From assembly GCA_964626275.1 (NCBI GenBank), contig CAZVCZ010000002.1, positions 1 through 64,000 of the forward strand: a stretch of 64,000 bases of DNA, given 5' to 3'. This DNA comes from M55B157 sp964626275. GTDB lineage: Bacteria > Actinomycetota > Actinomycetes > S36-B12. Each line of letters opens with the position of its first letter. Position 1 is the stretch's first letter. Position numbers and translations under genes: made by a program. The notes beneath the pieces were generated by a model. It ran no database searches. It was not told the DNA's origin and saw nothing but the letters and a program-made list of their open reading frames with translations. Of the stretch, positions 43,401-51,634 are shown piece after piece.

Positions 43401-45120
43401 CGGGGGAGACCCACACGCGATCGGCGGTGATGTCCTCGATCCGCCAGCTGCTCGTGCCCAGTGCGAAAAGATCACCGACCCGTGATTCGTAGACCATCTC
43501 TTCGTCGAGTTCCCCGACTCGCATCGTGGTGCCGACGAGATAGACGCCGAACATCCCGCGATCGGGAATCGTCCCGCCGCTGGTCACCGCCAATCGCTGT
43601 GCGCCCGGCCGCGCGGTGAGTTGTCCGGTGGTGCGATCCCACACCAATCGGGGACGCAGTTCGGCGAATTCATCACCCGGGTACCGACCGGCCAACATGT
43701 CCAGCACCGACTCCCAGGATTCCTCGCCCAGGCCGGTGAAGGGCGCGGCAGAGCGCACGAGTGCGGCGAGATCCGCCTCGGCCCAGTCATCCATCGCCAC
43801 CATGGCGATGATCTGCTGGGCGAGAATGTCCAGCGGGTTCTCTGGGATGCGCAGTTCCTCGATCGCCCCGAGCCGCATGCGATCCACCGCAACGGCAGAC
43901 TGCAGCAGATCCCCGCGGTATTTCGGGAAGAACATCCCGCGGCTGACAGCTCCCACCTGATGTCCCGCGCGACCGACGCGCTGAAGGCCGCTCGCGACGC
44001 TGGGAGGTGACTCGACCTGGATGACCTGGTCGATGGCGCCCATGTCGATCCCGAGCTCCATGCTCGACGTCGCCACGACCGCGCGCAGGCGACCGGCCTT
44101 GAGGTCTTCTTCGATGATGGAGCGCTGTTCGCGACTCACCGAGCCGTGGTGTGCCCGAACGAGGGGTTCCTCCGAGTCGGATACCTCGCGCCAGCGATCA
44201 TTCAGTGACGAGGTGAGTCGCTCGGCCAGCCGCCGGGAGTTCACGAACACCAGGGTGGAGCGGTGGCGCTGGATCTCCTCGATCAGACGGGCCTCGACAT
44301 GCGGCCAGATGCTCCCAGCGGCAGGTCCGGCTGCCGCTGATCCGTCGTAGGCAGGGGTGTCGGCGCTCAGATCGGTCATGTCCTCTACCGGTACGACGAC
44401 CTGGAGATCCCACTCCTTGTGCGCAGCCGGATCGACGATGCTGACGGAGTGGGAGGGGCTGAGGAAGCGGGCGATGGCGTCGACGGGTCGAGCGGTCGCC
44501 GATAGACCGATCCGCTGGATACGTCGTTCGGGATCATGGCGGTGCACGAATTCATCGAGGCGGGCGAGGGACAGGGCGAGGTGCGCGCCGCGCTTTGTCC
44601 CGGCCAGGGCGTGGATCTCGTCGATGATCACGGTCTCCACCCCGCGCAGCGACTCTCTCGCCGAGGAGGTGAGGAGCAAGAACAGCGACTCCGGGGTCGT
44701 GATGAAGATGTCGGGGGGAGTGGTGGCCTGTCGGCGGCGTTCGGTCGGGTCGGTGTCCCCGGTACGGACTCCGACGCGAATATCGGGAACCTCCAGCCCC
44801 ATGCTGGCGGCAGCTTGACTGATGCCGATGAGAGGCGAACGCAGGTTGCGTTCGACATCCGCGGCGAGCGCCTTGAGCGGGGAGACATACAGAATGCGGC
44901 AACGATCCTGTCGATCCGGGACATCCGTGGACAGACAGCGATCGATGGCCGTGAGGAAGGCCGCGAGCGTCTTGCCGGAACCGGTGGGGGCCACGACGAG
45001 CGTGTCATCCCCGGCCGCGATCGACTCCCACGCCTGAGCCTGGGCCGGAGTGGGCGCGGCGAAGGCATCGGCGAACCATGCCCGGGTTGCGGGCGAGACA
45101 TGCGCGATCGGTTCGGCCAC
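40478..45120 (-). CDS. lhr: Lhr-type DEAD/DEAH helicase, interrupted by an assembly artifact
   Basis: Large superfamily 2 helicase for DNA repair. Seen in order from the N-terminus: Walker A VVAPTGSGKTLAAF (about 43-56), VIIDEIHAL, SSMELGIDM and QRVGRAGHQVG, then the long Lhr C-terminal region. The raw frame breaks at 40957-41056, where 100 N and a second copy of 55 bases are inserted; removing these 155 bases joins VIDRL to RASGADDTSRAVV in frame, giving about 1495 residues, the normal Lhr length. GTG 45120 (VAEPIAHVSPATRAWF) has GGCAGGA 8 bases upstream; GTG 45174 would be longer. nei is coupled downstream. Confidence 0.93.
40957..41056. other. Assembly gap of 100 N inside lhr; contigs overlap by 55 bases
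   Basis: The 55 bases 40902-40956 are identical to 41057-41111. As at 19001, this is an unmerged k=55 contig overlap. Collapsing it restores the lhr frame, independent support that no sequence is missing. Confidence 0.9.
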
Positions 45121-45171
45121 GCCCACATCCTGCCGGGACGCACGAGGCTTGGCGCGGGGGCCAGCGTGATT

Positions 45172-45177
45172 CACTAT
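45172..45177 (+). promoter_or_regulatory. Candidate -10 of the DUF3046 gene
   Basis: CACTAT, 5 bases before the ATG at 45183. Departs from TANNNT at the first base; the same hexamer precedes the gene at 55429 on the other strand. Confidence 0.35.
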
Positions 45178-45182
45178 CCGCG

Positions 45183-45386
45183 ATGGCGACGATGAAGCTC
45201 ACCGACTTCTGGGAACGCATGGATGCGGTCTTCGGATCGGACTACGCGCGGTCCTGGGCTCACGACCATGTGCTCGGCGCGCTTGGCTCTCGGACCGTCC
45301 TCCAGGCGATTGACGCTGGCATCGACACGTCGACGATCTGGCGTGCTGTCTGCGAGGTCAGCGACGTTCCTTCCTGGCTGCGATAG
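45183..45386 (+). CDS. DUF3046 protein
   Basis: 67 residues, or 64 if the second ATG (45192, MKLTDFWERM) is used, which matches the family start better. LTDFWERMDAVFG, DHVLGALGSRTVLQAIDAGI and WRAVCEVSDVPSWLR follow the DUF3046 pattern. This small actinobacterial family is almost always beside recA; function unknown. Its stop TAG is part of the next gene's -10. Confidence 0.85.
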   Translation: MATMKLTDFWERMDAVFGSDYARSWAHDHVLGALGSRTVLQAIDAGIDTSTIWRAVCEVSDVPSWLR

Positions 45387-45389
45387 CGT
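45384..45389 (+). promoter_or_regulatory. Leaderless -10 of the MFS gene
   Basis: TAGCGT, overlapping the DUF3046 stop and 7 bases before the GTG at 45397. Confidence 0.55.
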
Positions 45390-45396
45390 CGCCGCC

Positions 45397-46674
45397 GTGA
45401 CCGCATCCCTCGAGGCGACGACCGGGGAACTCCACTCCGTCCAGCGACGGGCCATCGGAGTTCTGTCCGGGGGTCAGGTGCTCGGGAGCCTCGCTGTCGC
45501 TGGGTCCGTCGCAGCCGGTGGCCTGATCGCGGCAGGTGTCTCGGGCAGCGAAGGGGTCGCAGGTCTCGCGCAGACGTTCGGCGTGCTCGGCGCCGCGATC
45601 TTCGCGCTCCCCCTGGCCCGCTTCGCACTGAGCCGCGGTCGACGATTCTCGCTGTCATTGGGCTATGCCCTCGGGGCAGTCGGCTCTCTCATCGTCATCT
45701 CCGGTGCCGTGTGGCGGTCAGTCGTGGTCGTGCTCATCGGCTGTCTGTTCGTCGGAGTGGCGACTGCCTCAGGACTCCAGGCACGCTATGCCGCCACCGA
45801 CCTCGCCACCGAGTCGACCCGTGGTCGTTCGCTGTCCATCGTGGTGTGGGCGGGAACCATCGGTGCGGTGCTGGGGCCGAACCTGCTCGAGGTGTCAGGC
45901 AATCTCGGACTGGCCCTCGGTCTACCTCAGCTCGCGGGTCCGTACGTCCTGGCCTTCATCACCCTGGGCGGAGCGGCCTTGATACTCACGCTCTTCCTCC
46001 GCCCCGACCCCTACCTGCTGGCGAGCCAACTCCGTGCGGAGAGCGATCCCGTAGCAGCCGCGGAGATAGCCCGTCCTCGATTGCGCGATGGAATCCACCA
46101 CATCAAAGGCAACAGATCGGCGATCCTGGGCATCACCGCGATCGCGATCGGTCATGTCGTCATGGTGGCGGTCATGGTGATGACGCCGATTCACATGGCG
46201 CACGTCGACGTGACACTGCAGTTGATCGGGCTGATCATCAGCGTCCATGTGGCCGGGATGTACGCGCTGTCCCCGCTTGTCGGCTGGGCTGTCGACCGTC
46301 TCGGTCGGATTCCGGTGATCTGGGCCGGTGTCGTGATCCTCATCGCCTCGTGTGTGCTCGCGGCGATCTCGTCGGGCGACGACATCCTCACGCTCGGCAT
46401 CGGGCTCTTCCTGCTCGGTCTGGGATGGTCGTGCACGCTCATCGCCGGCTCCACGTTGCTCGTCGATGGAATCGCGGCCCAGGAACGCCCCAGCGTGCAG
46501 GGACTGTCCGATCTGGTGATGAACGCCGCGGGCGCCGTGGGTGGTGCGCTCGCCGGGCTGATCGTGTGGTTGTCGTCCTATGCGGTGTTGAGCCTGCTGT
46601 CGATCGTGCCCGTGATCGCACTGGCGATCCTCATTCCGGCGTGTCGTCCACGATCGAACACTCGTTCGCACTAA
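45397..46674 (+). CDS. Major facilitator superfamily transporter
   Basis: 425 residues with about 12 hydrophobic segments (LGSLAVAGSVAAGGLIAAGV, SVVVVLIGCLFVGVAT, LGITAIAIGHVVMVAVMVMT, LGIGLFLLGLGWSCTLIAGS). The loop between segments 2 and 3 (ALSRGRRFSLS) and WAVDRLGRIPV after segment 8 are MFS motif-A-like. Substrate unknown. GTG 45397 is set by the -10; the longer frame overlaps DUF3046. Its 3' end carries the recA LexA box and its stop is part of the recA -10. Confidence 0.85.
   Translation: MTASLEATTGELHSVQRRAIGVLSGGQVLGSLAVAGSVAAGGLIAAGVSGSEGVAGLAQTFGVLGAAIFALPLARFALSRGRRFSLSLGYALGAVGSLIVISGAVWRSVVVVLIGCLFVGVATASGLQARYAATDLATESTRGRSLSIVVWAGTIGAVLGPNLLEVSGNLGLALGLPQLAGPYVLAFITLGGAALILTLFLRPDPYLLASQLRAESDPVAAAEIARPRLRDGIHHIKGNRSAILGITAIAIGHVVMVAVMVMTPIHMAHVDVTLQLIGLIISVHVAGMYALSPLVGWAVDRLGRIPVIWAGVVILIASCVLAAISSGDDILTLGIGLFLLGLGWSCTLIAGSTLLVDGIAAQERPSVQGLSDLVMNAAGAVGGALAGLIVWLSSYAVLSLLSIVPVIALAILIPACRPRSNTRSH
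46654..46669. promoter_or_regulatory. LexA (SOS) box of recA
   Basis: TCGAACACTCGTTCGC: a CGAAC-N4-GTTCG palindrome that fits the actinobacterial SOS box. It lies within the MFS coding region, in the spacer just before the recA -10. Confidence 0.82.
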
Positions 46675-46677
46675 TCT
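46672..46677 (+). promoter_or_regulatory. -10 of the recA promoter
   Basis: TAATCT, overlapping the MFS stop codon and 2 bases after the LexA box. The mRNA leader to recA would be about 190 bases (46684-46877), in which nothing else was recognised apart from AAGGAG before the start. Confidence 0.55.
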
Positions 46678-46877
46678 GCGGATCACGAGCAGTTCTCCCC
46701 AGGGCCGATGGCCGTGGCGGACCGATGTCAGACCCTCGACCTAGTGTCGCCGGCGATGGCCTCACCGCCGATGGTGATCCGCCACCGACACACCGAACCA
46801 CCCGACCTGCCCACCCCGGACCGACCCAGACACGACAGACCCCGTCCGGACAGTCACGACCCGAAGGAGCGCACACC

Positions 46878-47975
46878 ATGGCCCCGTCCAAGAATTCCAC
46901 CCCGGTCGGCAGTGGTGCCGACCGCGAGAAGGCTCTCGACGCCGCACTCGCCCAGATCGAGCGGCAGTTCGGCAAGGGATCGGTGATGCGCCTCGGGGAG
47001 GAGGGTCGCCCGCCCGTCGACGTCATCCCGACCGGCTCGATCGCCCTCGACGCCGCGCTGGGGATCGGTGGCCTGCCGCGCGGGCGCATCGTTGAGGTCT
47101 ACGGTCCGGAGAGCTCCGGCAAGACCACCGTCGCCCTGCATGCCATCGCCAATGTCCAGGCGGCCGGCGGTATCGCCGCCATGATCGATGCGGAGCATGC
47201 TCTCGATCCGACCTATGCGTCCCGCCTCGGTGTCGACCTGGACAGCCTCTACGTCTCTCAGCCCGACACCGGTGAGCAGGCCCTGGAGATCGCCGACACG
47301 CTGGTGCGATCCGGGGCGATCGACCTCATCGTCATCGACTCGGTGGCCGCTCTCGTGCCGCGCGCGGAGATCGAGGGGGAGATGGGCGACAGCCACGTGG
47401 GCCTGCAGGCGAGGCTGATGAGCCAGGCGCTGCGAAAGATGGCCGGTGCGCTCAACCAGACCGGAACGACCGCGATCTTCATCAACCAGTTGCGCGAGAA
47501 GATCGGCGTGATGTTCGGCTCCCCGGAGACCACGACGGGCGGCAAGGCGCTGAAGTTCTATGCCTCGGTCCGCCTCGATGTCCGCCGCATTGAGACCCTC
47601 AAGGGCGGGACCGAAGCGGTGGGCAACCGAACCCGGGTGAAGGTCGTCAAGAACAAGATGGCGCCGCCGTTCAAGCAGGCCGAGTTCGACATCCTCTACG
47701 GCGAGGGCATCTCGCGTGAGGGCAGCCTGATCGACCTCGGCGTCGAAGCGGGCATCGTGAAGAAGTCCGGCGCCTGGTACACCTACGACGGCGATCAGCT
47801 CGGCCAGGGCAAGGAGAATGCGCGCGCGTTCCTGCGCGATAACCCGGATCTGACCGCCGAGTTGGAAAAGCGCATCCGTGAGCACATGGGGATCGACCCC
47901 TCCGTCGACCGCCCAGTTGATGAGGTTGACGACATCGATCTGGATGCTCCGATCGATGTGGTGCCCCTCGACTGA
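46878..47975 (+). CDS. recA: Recombinase RecA
   Basis: Strand-exchange ATPase and SOS co-protease. 365 residues: Walker A GPESSGKT at 76-83, LIVIDSVAALVP (Walker B), NQLREKIGVMFGSPETTTGG (L2 region), C-terminal acidic tail. AAGGAG lies 8 bases upstream of ATG 46878; the much longer upstream frame is the MFS gene in another phase. No intein. recX follows after 11 bases. Confidence 0.98.
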   Translation: MAPSKNSTPVGSGADREKALDAALAQIERQFGKGSVMRLGEEGRPPVDVIPTGSIALDAALGIGGLPRGRIVEVYGPESSGKTTVALHAIANVQAAGGIAAMIDAEHALDPTYASRLGVDLDSLYVSQPDTGEQALEIADTLVRSGAIDLIVIDSVAALVPRAEIEGEMGDSHVGLQARLMSQALRKMAGALNQTGTTAIFINQLREKIGVMFGSPETTTGGKALKFYASVRLDVRRIETLKGGTEAVGNRTRVKVVKNKMAPPFKQAEFDILYGEGISREGSLIDLGVEAGIVKKSGAWYTYDGDQLGQGKENARAFLRDNPDLTAELEKRIREHMGIDPSVDRPVDEVDDIDLDAPIDVVPLD

Positions 47976-47986
47976 TCCGGTCACCC

Positions 47987-48538
47987 ATGACCTGGCAACC
48001 CACGCCCGGGAGCGCTGCTGACCTCAGCGAGGACGCTGATCCCGAGCAGGTAGCGCGCACGATCGCGCTGCGCCGCCTGGAGTCAGCGCCCCGCACGAGA
48101 GCGGAGTTGGCGAAGACCCTGGCGCAACGAGGCGTCCCCGATGCGGCAGCCGATGCCGTCCTCGATCGATTCGAAGAGGTCGGTCTGATCGATGATGCGG
48201 CGTTCGCTCACGCGTGGGTGACCACACGCCATGCGGGTCGTGGTCTGGGTCGCCGCGCGCTGTCGGAAGAACTGCGCCGCAAGGGCATTGCTCCCGATCT
48301 CATCGAATCGGCGTGCGCCACCCTCGATGCCGAGGATGAACGAGTTCGGGCTCGACAACTCGCCGATCGAAAGGTGGCGAGCATGCGCGGGCTCGATCAC
48401 CGAAAGGCCATGAGTCGTCTGGCGGGGATGCTGGCTCGTCGCGGATACAGCGCGTCGTTGGCCTATGAGGTGGCGCGAGAAGCCTTGTCGGACGCCGAGA
48501 CCGACTCGTCATCGACGGAAATCGGGTTCACGACCTGA
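47987..48538 (+). CDS. recX: Regulatory protein RecX
   Basis: 183 residues, inhibitor of RecA filaments. Three RecX-type helical repeats: ALRRLESAPRTRAELAKTLA, LDRFEEVGLIDDAAFAHAWV, GRRALSEELRRKGIAPDLIE and the last repeat SRLAGMLARRGYSASLAYEV. Co-transcribed with recA. Its last 76 bases overlap the 3' end of the convergent MarR gene. Confidence 0.92.
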   Translation: MTWQPTPGSAADLSEDADPEQVARTIALRRLESAPRTRAELAKTLAQRGVPDAAADAVLDRFEEVGLIDDAAFAHAWVTTRHAGRGLGRRALSEELRRKGIAPDLIESACATLDAEDERVRARQLADRKVASMRGLDHRKAMSRLAGMLARRGYSASLAYEVAREALSDAETDSSSTEIGFTT

Positions 48539-49068
48539 TCAGTGACAGGCGTGTTGCCATGGGTCGCGACGAGCCACTCGGGCAGTGAGATCGACAGGTC
48601 CTCAGCGAATCGTCCGAGGAGTTCCACGAGGGACGCCAGGTCGTCATCACTGAAGGATTGGGTGACGTAGGTCAGGAAGTGCCCGCGGATTTGGGTCGAT
48701 CCAGCAATCGCAGCATGTCCATCAGCGGTGACCTCCAGACCCACGCGGCGGCCGTCGCCGGGGACCGGGATTCGGTGAATGAGATTCTCCGCCTCGCAGT
48801 CGCTCAGGAGCCGACTGACAGTAGAGCGCTCGAGTTGCAGGGCATGGGCGACGTCGGTCACGGTCACGGGGACGACCTGGGTGCTCAGATCGGCGATGGC
48901 CTCGCAGGCCAGCACCTTGGCGATATCGACCGGTCGCCCCAGGCCGGGAATGGGGATGCCCACACCGGGGGGTCGCATCACCACGCGGCGCATGCGCTGC
49001 AGGGTGTGATCGAGTCGACCGACCAAATCGGATCGGTCACCACCCGGTGCGTCATTTGCGTGTGCCAC
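48463..49068 (-). CDS. MarR-family transcriptional regulator
   Basis: About 201 residues. Winged-helix core VTVTDVAHALQLERSTVSRL, LSDCEAENLIHRIPVPGDGR and RVGLEVTADGHAAI. Divergent from an MMPL transporter gene, a standard arrangement for a MarR repressor and its efflux target. Start: GTG 49068 lies 6 bases after TAGGAT; ATG 49074 abuts that element and would be untranscribed if it is the -10. Confidence 0.86.
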   Translation of the reverse strand: MAHANDAPGGDRSDLVGRLDHTLQRMRRVVMRPPGVGIPIPGLGRPVDIAKVLACEAIADLSTQVVPVTVTDVAHALQLERSTVSRLLSDCEAENLIHRIPVPGDGRRVGLEVTADGHAAIAGSTQIRGHFLTYVTQSFSDDDLASLVELLGRFAEDLSISLPEWLVATHGNTPVTDQVVNPISVDDESVSASDKASRATS

Positions 49069-49074
49069 ACACAT

Positions 49075-49080
49075 ATCCTA
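49075..49080 (-). promoter_or_regulatory. Leaderless -10 of the marR-type gene
   Basis: TAGGAT on the minus strand, 6 bases before GTG 49068. Confidence 0.55.
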
Positions 49081-49096
49081 GCCTGGAACCGCGGTT

Positions 49097-49156
49097 CATG
49101 AATCTCGACCTTGAGACTCGACTTCATGACCAAGGACACCGGCACCTTCGGGTGCC
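49097..49156. promoter_or_regulatory. Candidate MarR operator and leader hairpin before the MMPL gene
   Basis: TCATGAA and TTCATGA (49097-49129) form a spaced inverted repeat enclosing TCTCGACCTTGAGA, itself partly palindromic. Next to it GGCACC-TTCG-GGTGCC (49141-49156) is a 6-bp stem with a UUCG tetraloop in the MMPL leader. The first is a plausible MarR operator, the second an mRNA structure. Confidence 0.45.
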
Positions 49157-49198
49157 TGCCGAACACCGAGTGGTCGTACATCGAAATGGAGTGTCATC

Positions 49199-51586
49199 GT
49201 GGGTCTGCTGTCGCGCTGGGCGGTTCGCCGTCCGGTCATCGCCCTCATCGCCTGGTTCCTCGCCGTCGGAGCGGCGGTGGGCATCGGCACCCAGCTCGGT
49301 GGCGAGCTCAATGACTCCTTCGAACTGCCGGACACCGAGTCGACCACCGCCCAGGAGTACCTCGGTCAGCTCCCGAACTCCGGCGGGGCTGATGGTTTGT
49401 CGGCCCGCATCGTGTGGTCGCCGACGAACGGCACTGTCCTCGATCCCGAGGTGGCCGGCGAGGTCACTCCGGTGCTCCAGCAGGTGGCTGAGGTTCCCGG
49501 GGTTGCCTGCGTCACCTCGCCCTACCCGGCTGATCCAGCCGATCCGACCGGACCCCGCGCGCGCTTCGGCCCCGACTGCCCCGAGGCATCCGGTGGGTTC
49601 GATGTGTCCAGCCTGACCCCGGAGCAGCTGCAGGAACTGCAGCCGGCTTTCGAGTCGGCGGCCGCGGCACTCTCGCCGATCAGCCCTGATGGAGCAGTCG
49701 CCTACGCAACGGTGACCTTCGAACTGTCCGGCGGCGATCCCGTCATCAGCACGGAGAACCTCAAGGCCATCGTGAGTGATGTCGAGAGCCTCAACTCCGC
49801 CAATCTCCAAGCCGGGATCGGTGGACAGATCCTGGAGTTCGCCACCACCGAACCCCCGTCGAGTGAGGCCATCGGCATCCTCGTCGCCATCGTGATCCTG
49901 CTCGTCGCTTTCGGCTCCGTGGTCGCAGCAGGAATGCCGATCGTGGTGGCCCTGTTCGGTCTGGCAATGGGCCAGATGCTGGTGCTGTTCGTCGCCAGGT
50001 TCATGGATGTGGCCACTTTCGCCCCGACGCTGGCCGCGATGATCGGCCTCGGTGTCGGCATCGACTACGCCCTGTTCGTCCTCAACCGATTCCGTCAGGC
50101 GGTGCTCGCCGGGCACAGCGCGAAGGCTGCGGCCCTGGAGTCTGTGAATACCGCGGGCCGCGCCGTGCAGTTCGCCGGCATCACGGTGATCTTCGCCCTC
50201 CTGGGCCTGTTCGTCCTCGGCATCGGCTTCTTCAACGGGCTCTCGCTGGCAGCCGCGGTCACCGTCCTCTCGGTCATGCTGTCCGCGCTGTGGCTGCTGC
50301 CCGCGTTGCTGTCGCTCCTGGGGAACAAATCCCTCGCCATTCGGCTGCCCTGGGCTCGCAAGGCACGCCCGGACGGTACTCCGCATCCTGAGGGCAGGCG
50401 CTTCATGGCCTACGCGCACTTCCTGCAGCGTCGGCCCATCATCCCCACGGTCCTCGCTCTCGCGGTCGTGCTCGTGATCGCGATTCCCACCCTGTCCTTG
50501 CGCCTGGGCTTCGCCGATGACAGCGGTCGTGCGGAGGGTTCGACCCAGCGCATCGCCTATGACCTGCTCGCCGAAGGCTTCGGCCCGGGATCCAACGGTC
50601 CCTTCTTCGCAGCGGTCGTCCTGCCCGAGCCCGGGGATACCGAGGCTTATGCGTCAGCGGTCGTTGCCTTCAACGAGACCCCCGGCGTGGCGGGGACCGT
50701 CCCGACCGTCGAGATGCTGCCGCTCGTGGTGAACAATCCGCAGTCGTTCTCTCCCGACGGCCTGGTCGGTTCGGTTCTCATCACGCCCGACAGTGCACCT
50801 CAGGACCAGGAGACGGCGGAACTTCTGGATCGGCTCCGCTCCGAGACCGACCCGGCGATCCTCGAGGCGACCGGAGCGCAGGTCTATATCGGTGGCTCCC
50901 AAGCGATCACCCAGGACTTCACCAAGGTGCTCACCGATGCCCTGCCAATCTTCCTCGGTGTCGTGATCGCCCTGGGCTTCTTGGCCTTGATGGTTCTCTT
51001 CCGATCCATCGTGGTGCCTCTCACCGCCGCCGTCACCAGCCTGCTTTCCTTCGCTGCTGCGCTCGGCATCACCGTCGCGGTCTTCCAGTGGGGGTGGGCC
51101 GCCGACCTGCTGGGCATCTCCGGCACGGGCCCGATCTTCCCGTTCCTTCCCGTCATGGTGTTTGCCATCCTGTTCGGACTGTCGATGGATTACCAGGTCT
51201 TCCTCGTCAGCCGCATGCAGGAGGAGTGGCAGCGCACCGGGGATAACCTCGCGGCGGTCCGGCGTGGTTTGGCGGGTTCGGGGCGCGTGGTCGTCATTGC
51301 CGCAGCGATCATGTCCAGCGTCTTCCTCGCCTTCGTGCCCTCGCCGAACTCGACCATCAAGCTGTTCGGCATTGCCTTGGCGAGTGCGGTGATCATCGAC
51401 GCGTTCATCGTGCGCATGATCCTCGTGCCGTCATTGATGAGCATGCTCGGCAAGGCGAACTGGTGGTTGCCCGGCTGGCTGTCCAAGATCCTGCCGACGA
51501 TCAAGGTCGAGCACGGCGAGGACGAGATCATCGAGGACGTTGAAGAGGGTGGCTCTGAGCCGGAGCGCGAACCGGTCGGTGTGTGA
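49199..51586 (+). CDS. MMPL family RND-type transporter
   Basis: 795 residues, membrane. Two repeated halves: N-terminal anchor (WAVRRPVIALIAWFLAVGAA), an extracytoplasmic loop, then bundles of membrane segments with the MMPL signatures GLGVGIDYALFVLNRF and FGLSMDYQVFLVSRMQ. Exports lipids or drugs in relatives. GTG 49199 has GGAG about 9 bases upstream. The acidic C-terminal tail (HGEDEIIEDVEEGG) is cytoplasmic. Probably controlled by the divergent MarR protein. Confidence 0.9.
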   Translation: MGLLSRWAVRRPVIALIAWFLAVGAAVGIGTQLGGELNDSFELPDTESTTAQEYLGQLPNSGGADGLSARIVWSPTNGTVLDPEVAGEVTPVLQQVAEVPGVACVTSPYPADPADPTGPRARFGPDCPEASGGFDVSSLTPEQLQELQPAFESAAAALSPISPDGAVAYATVTFELSGGDPVISTENLKAIVSDVESLNSANLQAGIGGQILEFATTEPPSSEAIGILVAIVILLVAFGSVVAAGMPIVVALFGLAMGQMLVLFVARFMDVATFAPTLAAMIGLGVGIDYALFVLNRFRQAVLAGHSAKAAALESVNTAGRAVQFAGITVIFALLGLFVLGIGFFNGLSLAAAVTVLSVMLSALWLLPALLSLLGNKSLAIRLPWARKARPDGTPHPEGRRFMAYAHFLQRRPIIPTVLALAVVLVIAIPTLSLRLGFADDSGRAEGSTQRIAYDLLAEGFGPGSNGPFFAAVVLPEPGDTEAYASAVVAFNETPGVAGTVPTVEMLPLVVNNPQSFSPDGLVGSVLITPDSAPQDQETAELLDRLRSETDPAILEATGAQVYIGGSQAITQDFTKVLTDALPIFLGVVIALGFLALMVLFRSIVVPLTAAVTSLLSFAAALGITVAVFQWGWAADLLGISGTGPIFPFLPVMVFAILFGLSMDYQVFLVSRMQEEWQRTGDNLAAVRRGLAGSGRVVVIAAAIMSSVFLAFVPSPNSTIKLFGIALASAVIIDAFIVRMILVPSLMSMLGKANWWLPGWLSKILPTIKVEHGEDEIIEDVEEGGSEPEREPVGV

Positions 51587-51620
51587 TGTCCGGGGTGACA
51601 CCCACTTTGTAGCCGCGCTC

Positions 51621-51626
51621 TAGGCT
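51621..51626 (+). promoter_or_regulatory. Leaderless -10 of miaB
   Basis: TAGGCT, 8 bases before the GTG at 51635. Confidence 0.6.
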
Positions 51627-51634
51627 GGAGCACT

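Noticed and set aside
40478..45120. lhr as a split gene or pseudogene
   Set aside because: Both halves join in frame once the 155-base artifact is removed.
45711..46877. Long N-terminal extension of recA
   Set aside because: It is the MFS gene read in another frame; recA has its own Shine-Dalgarno, start and promoter.
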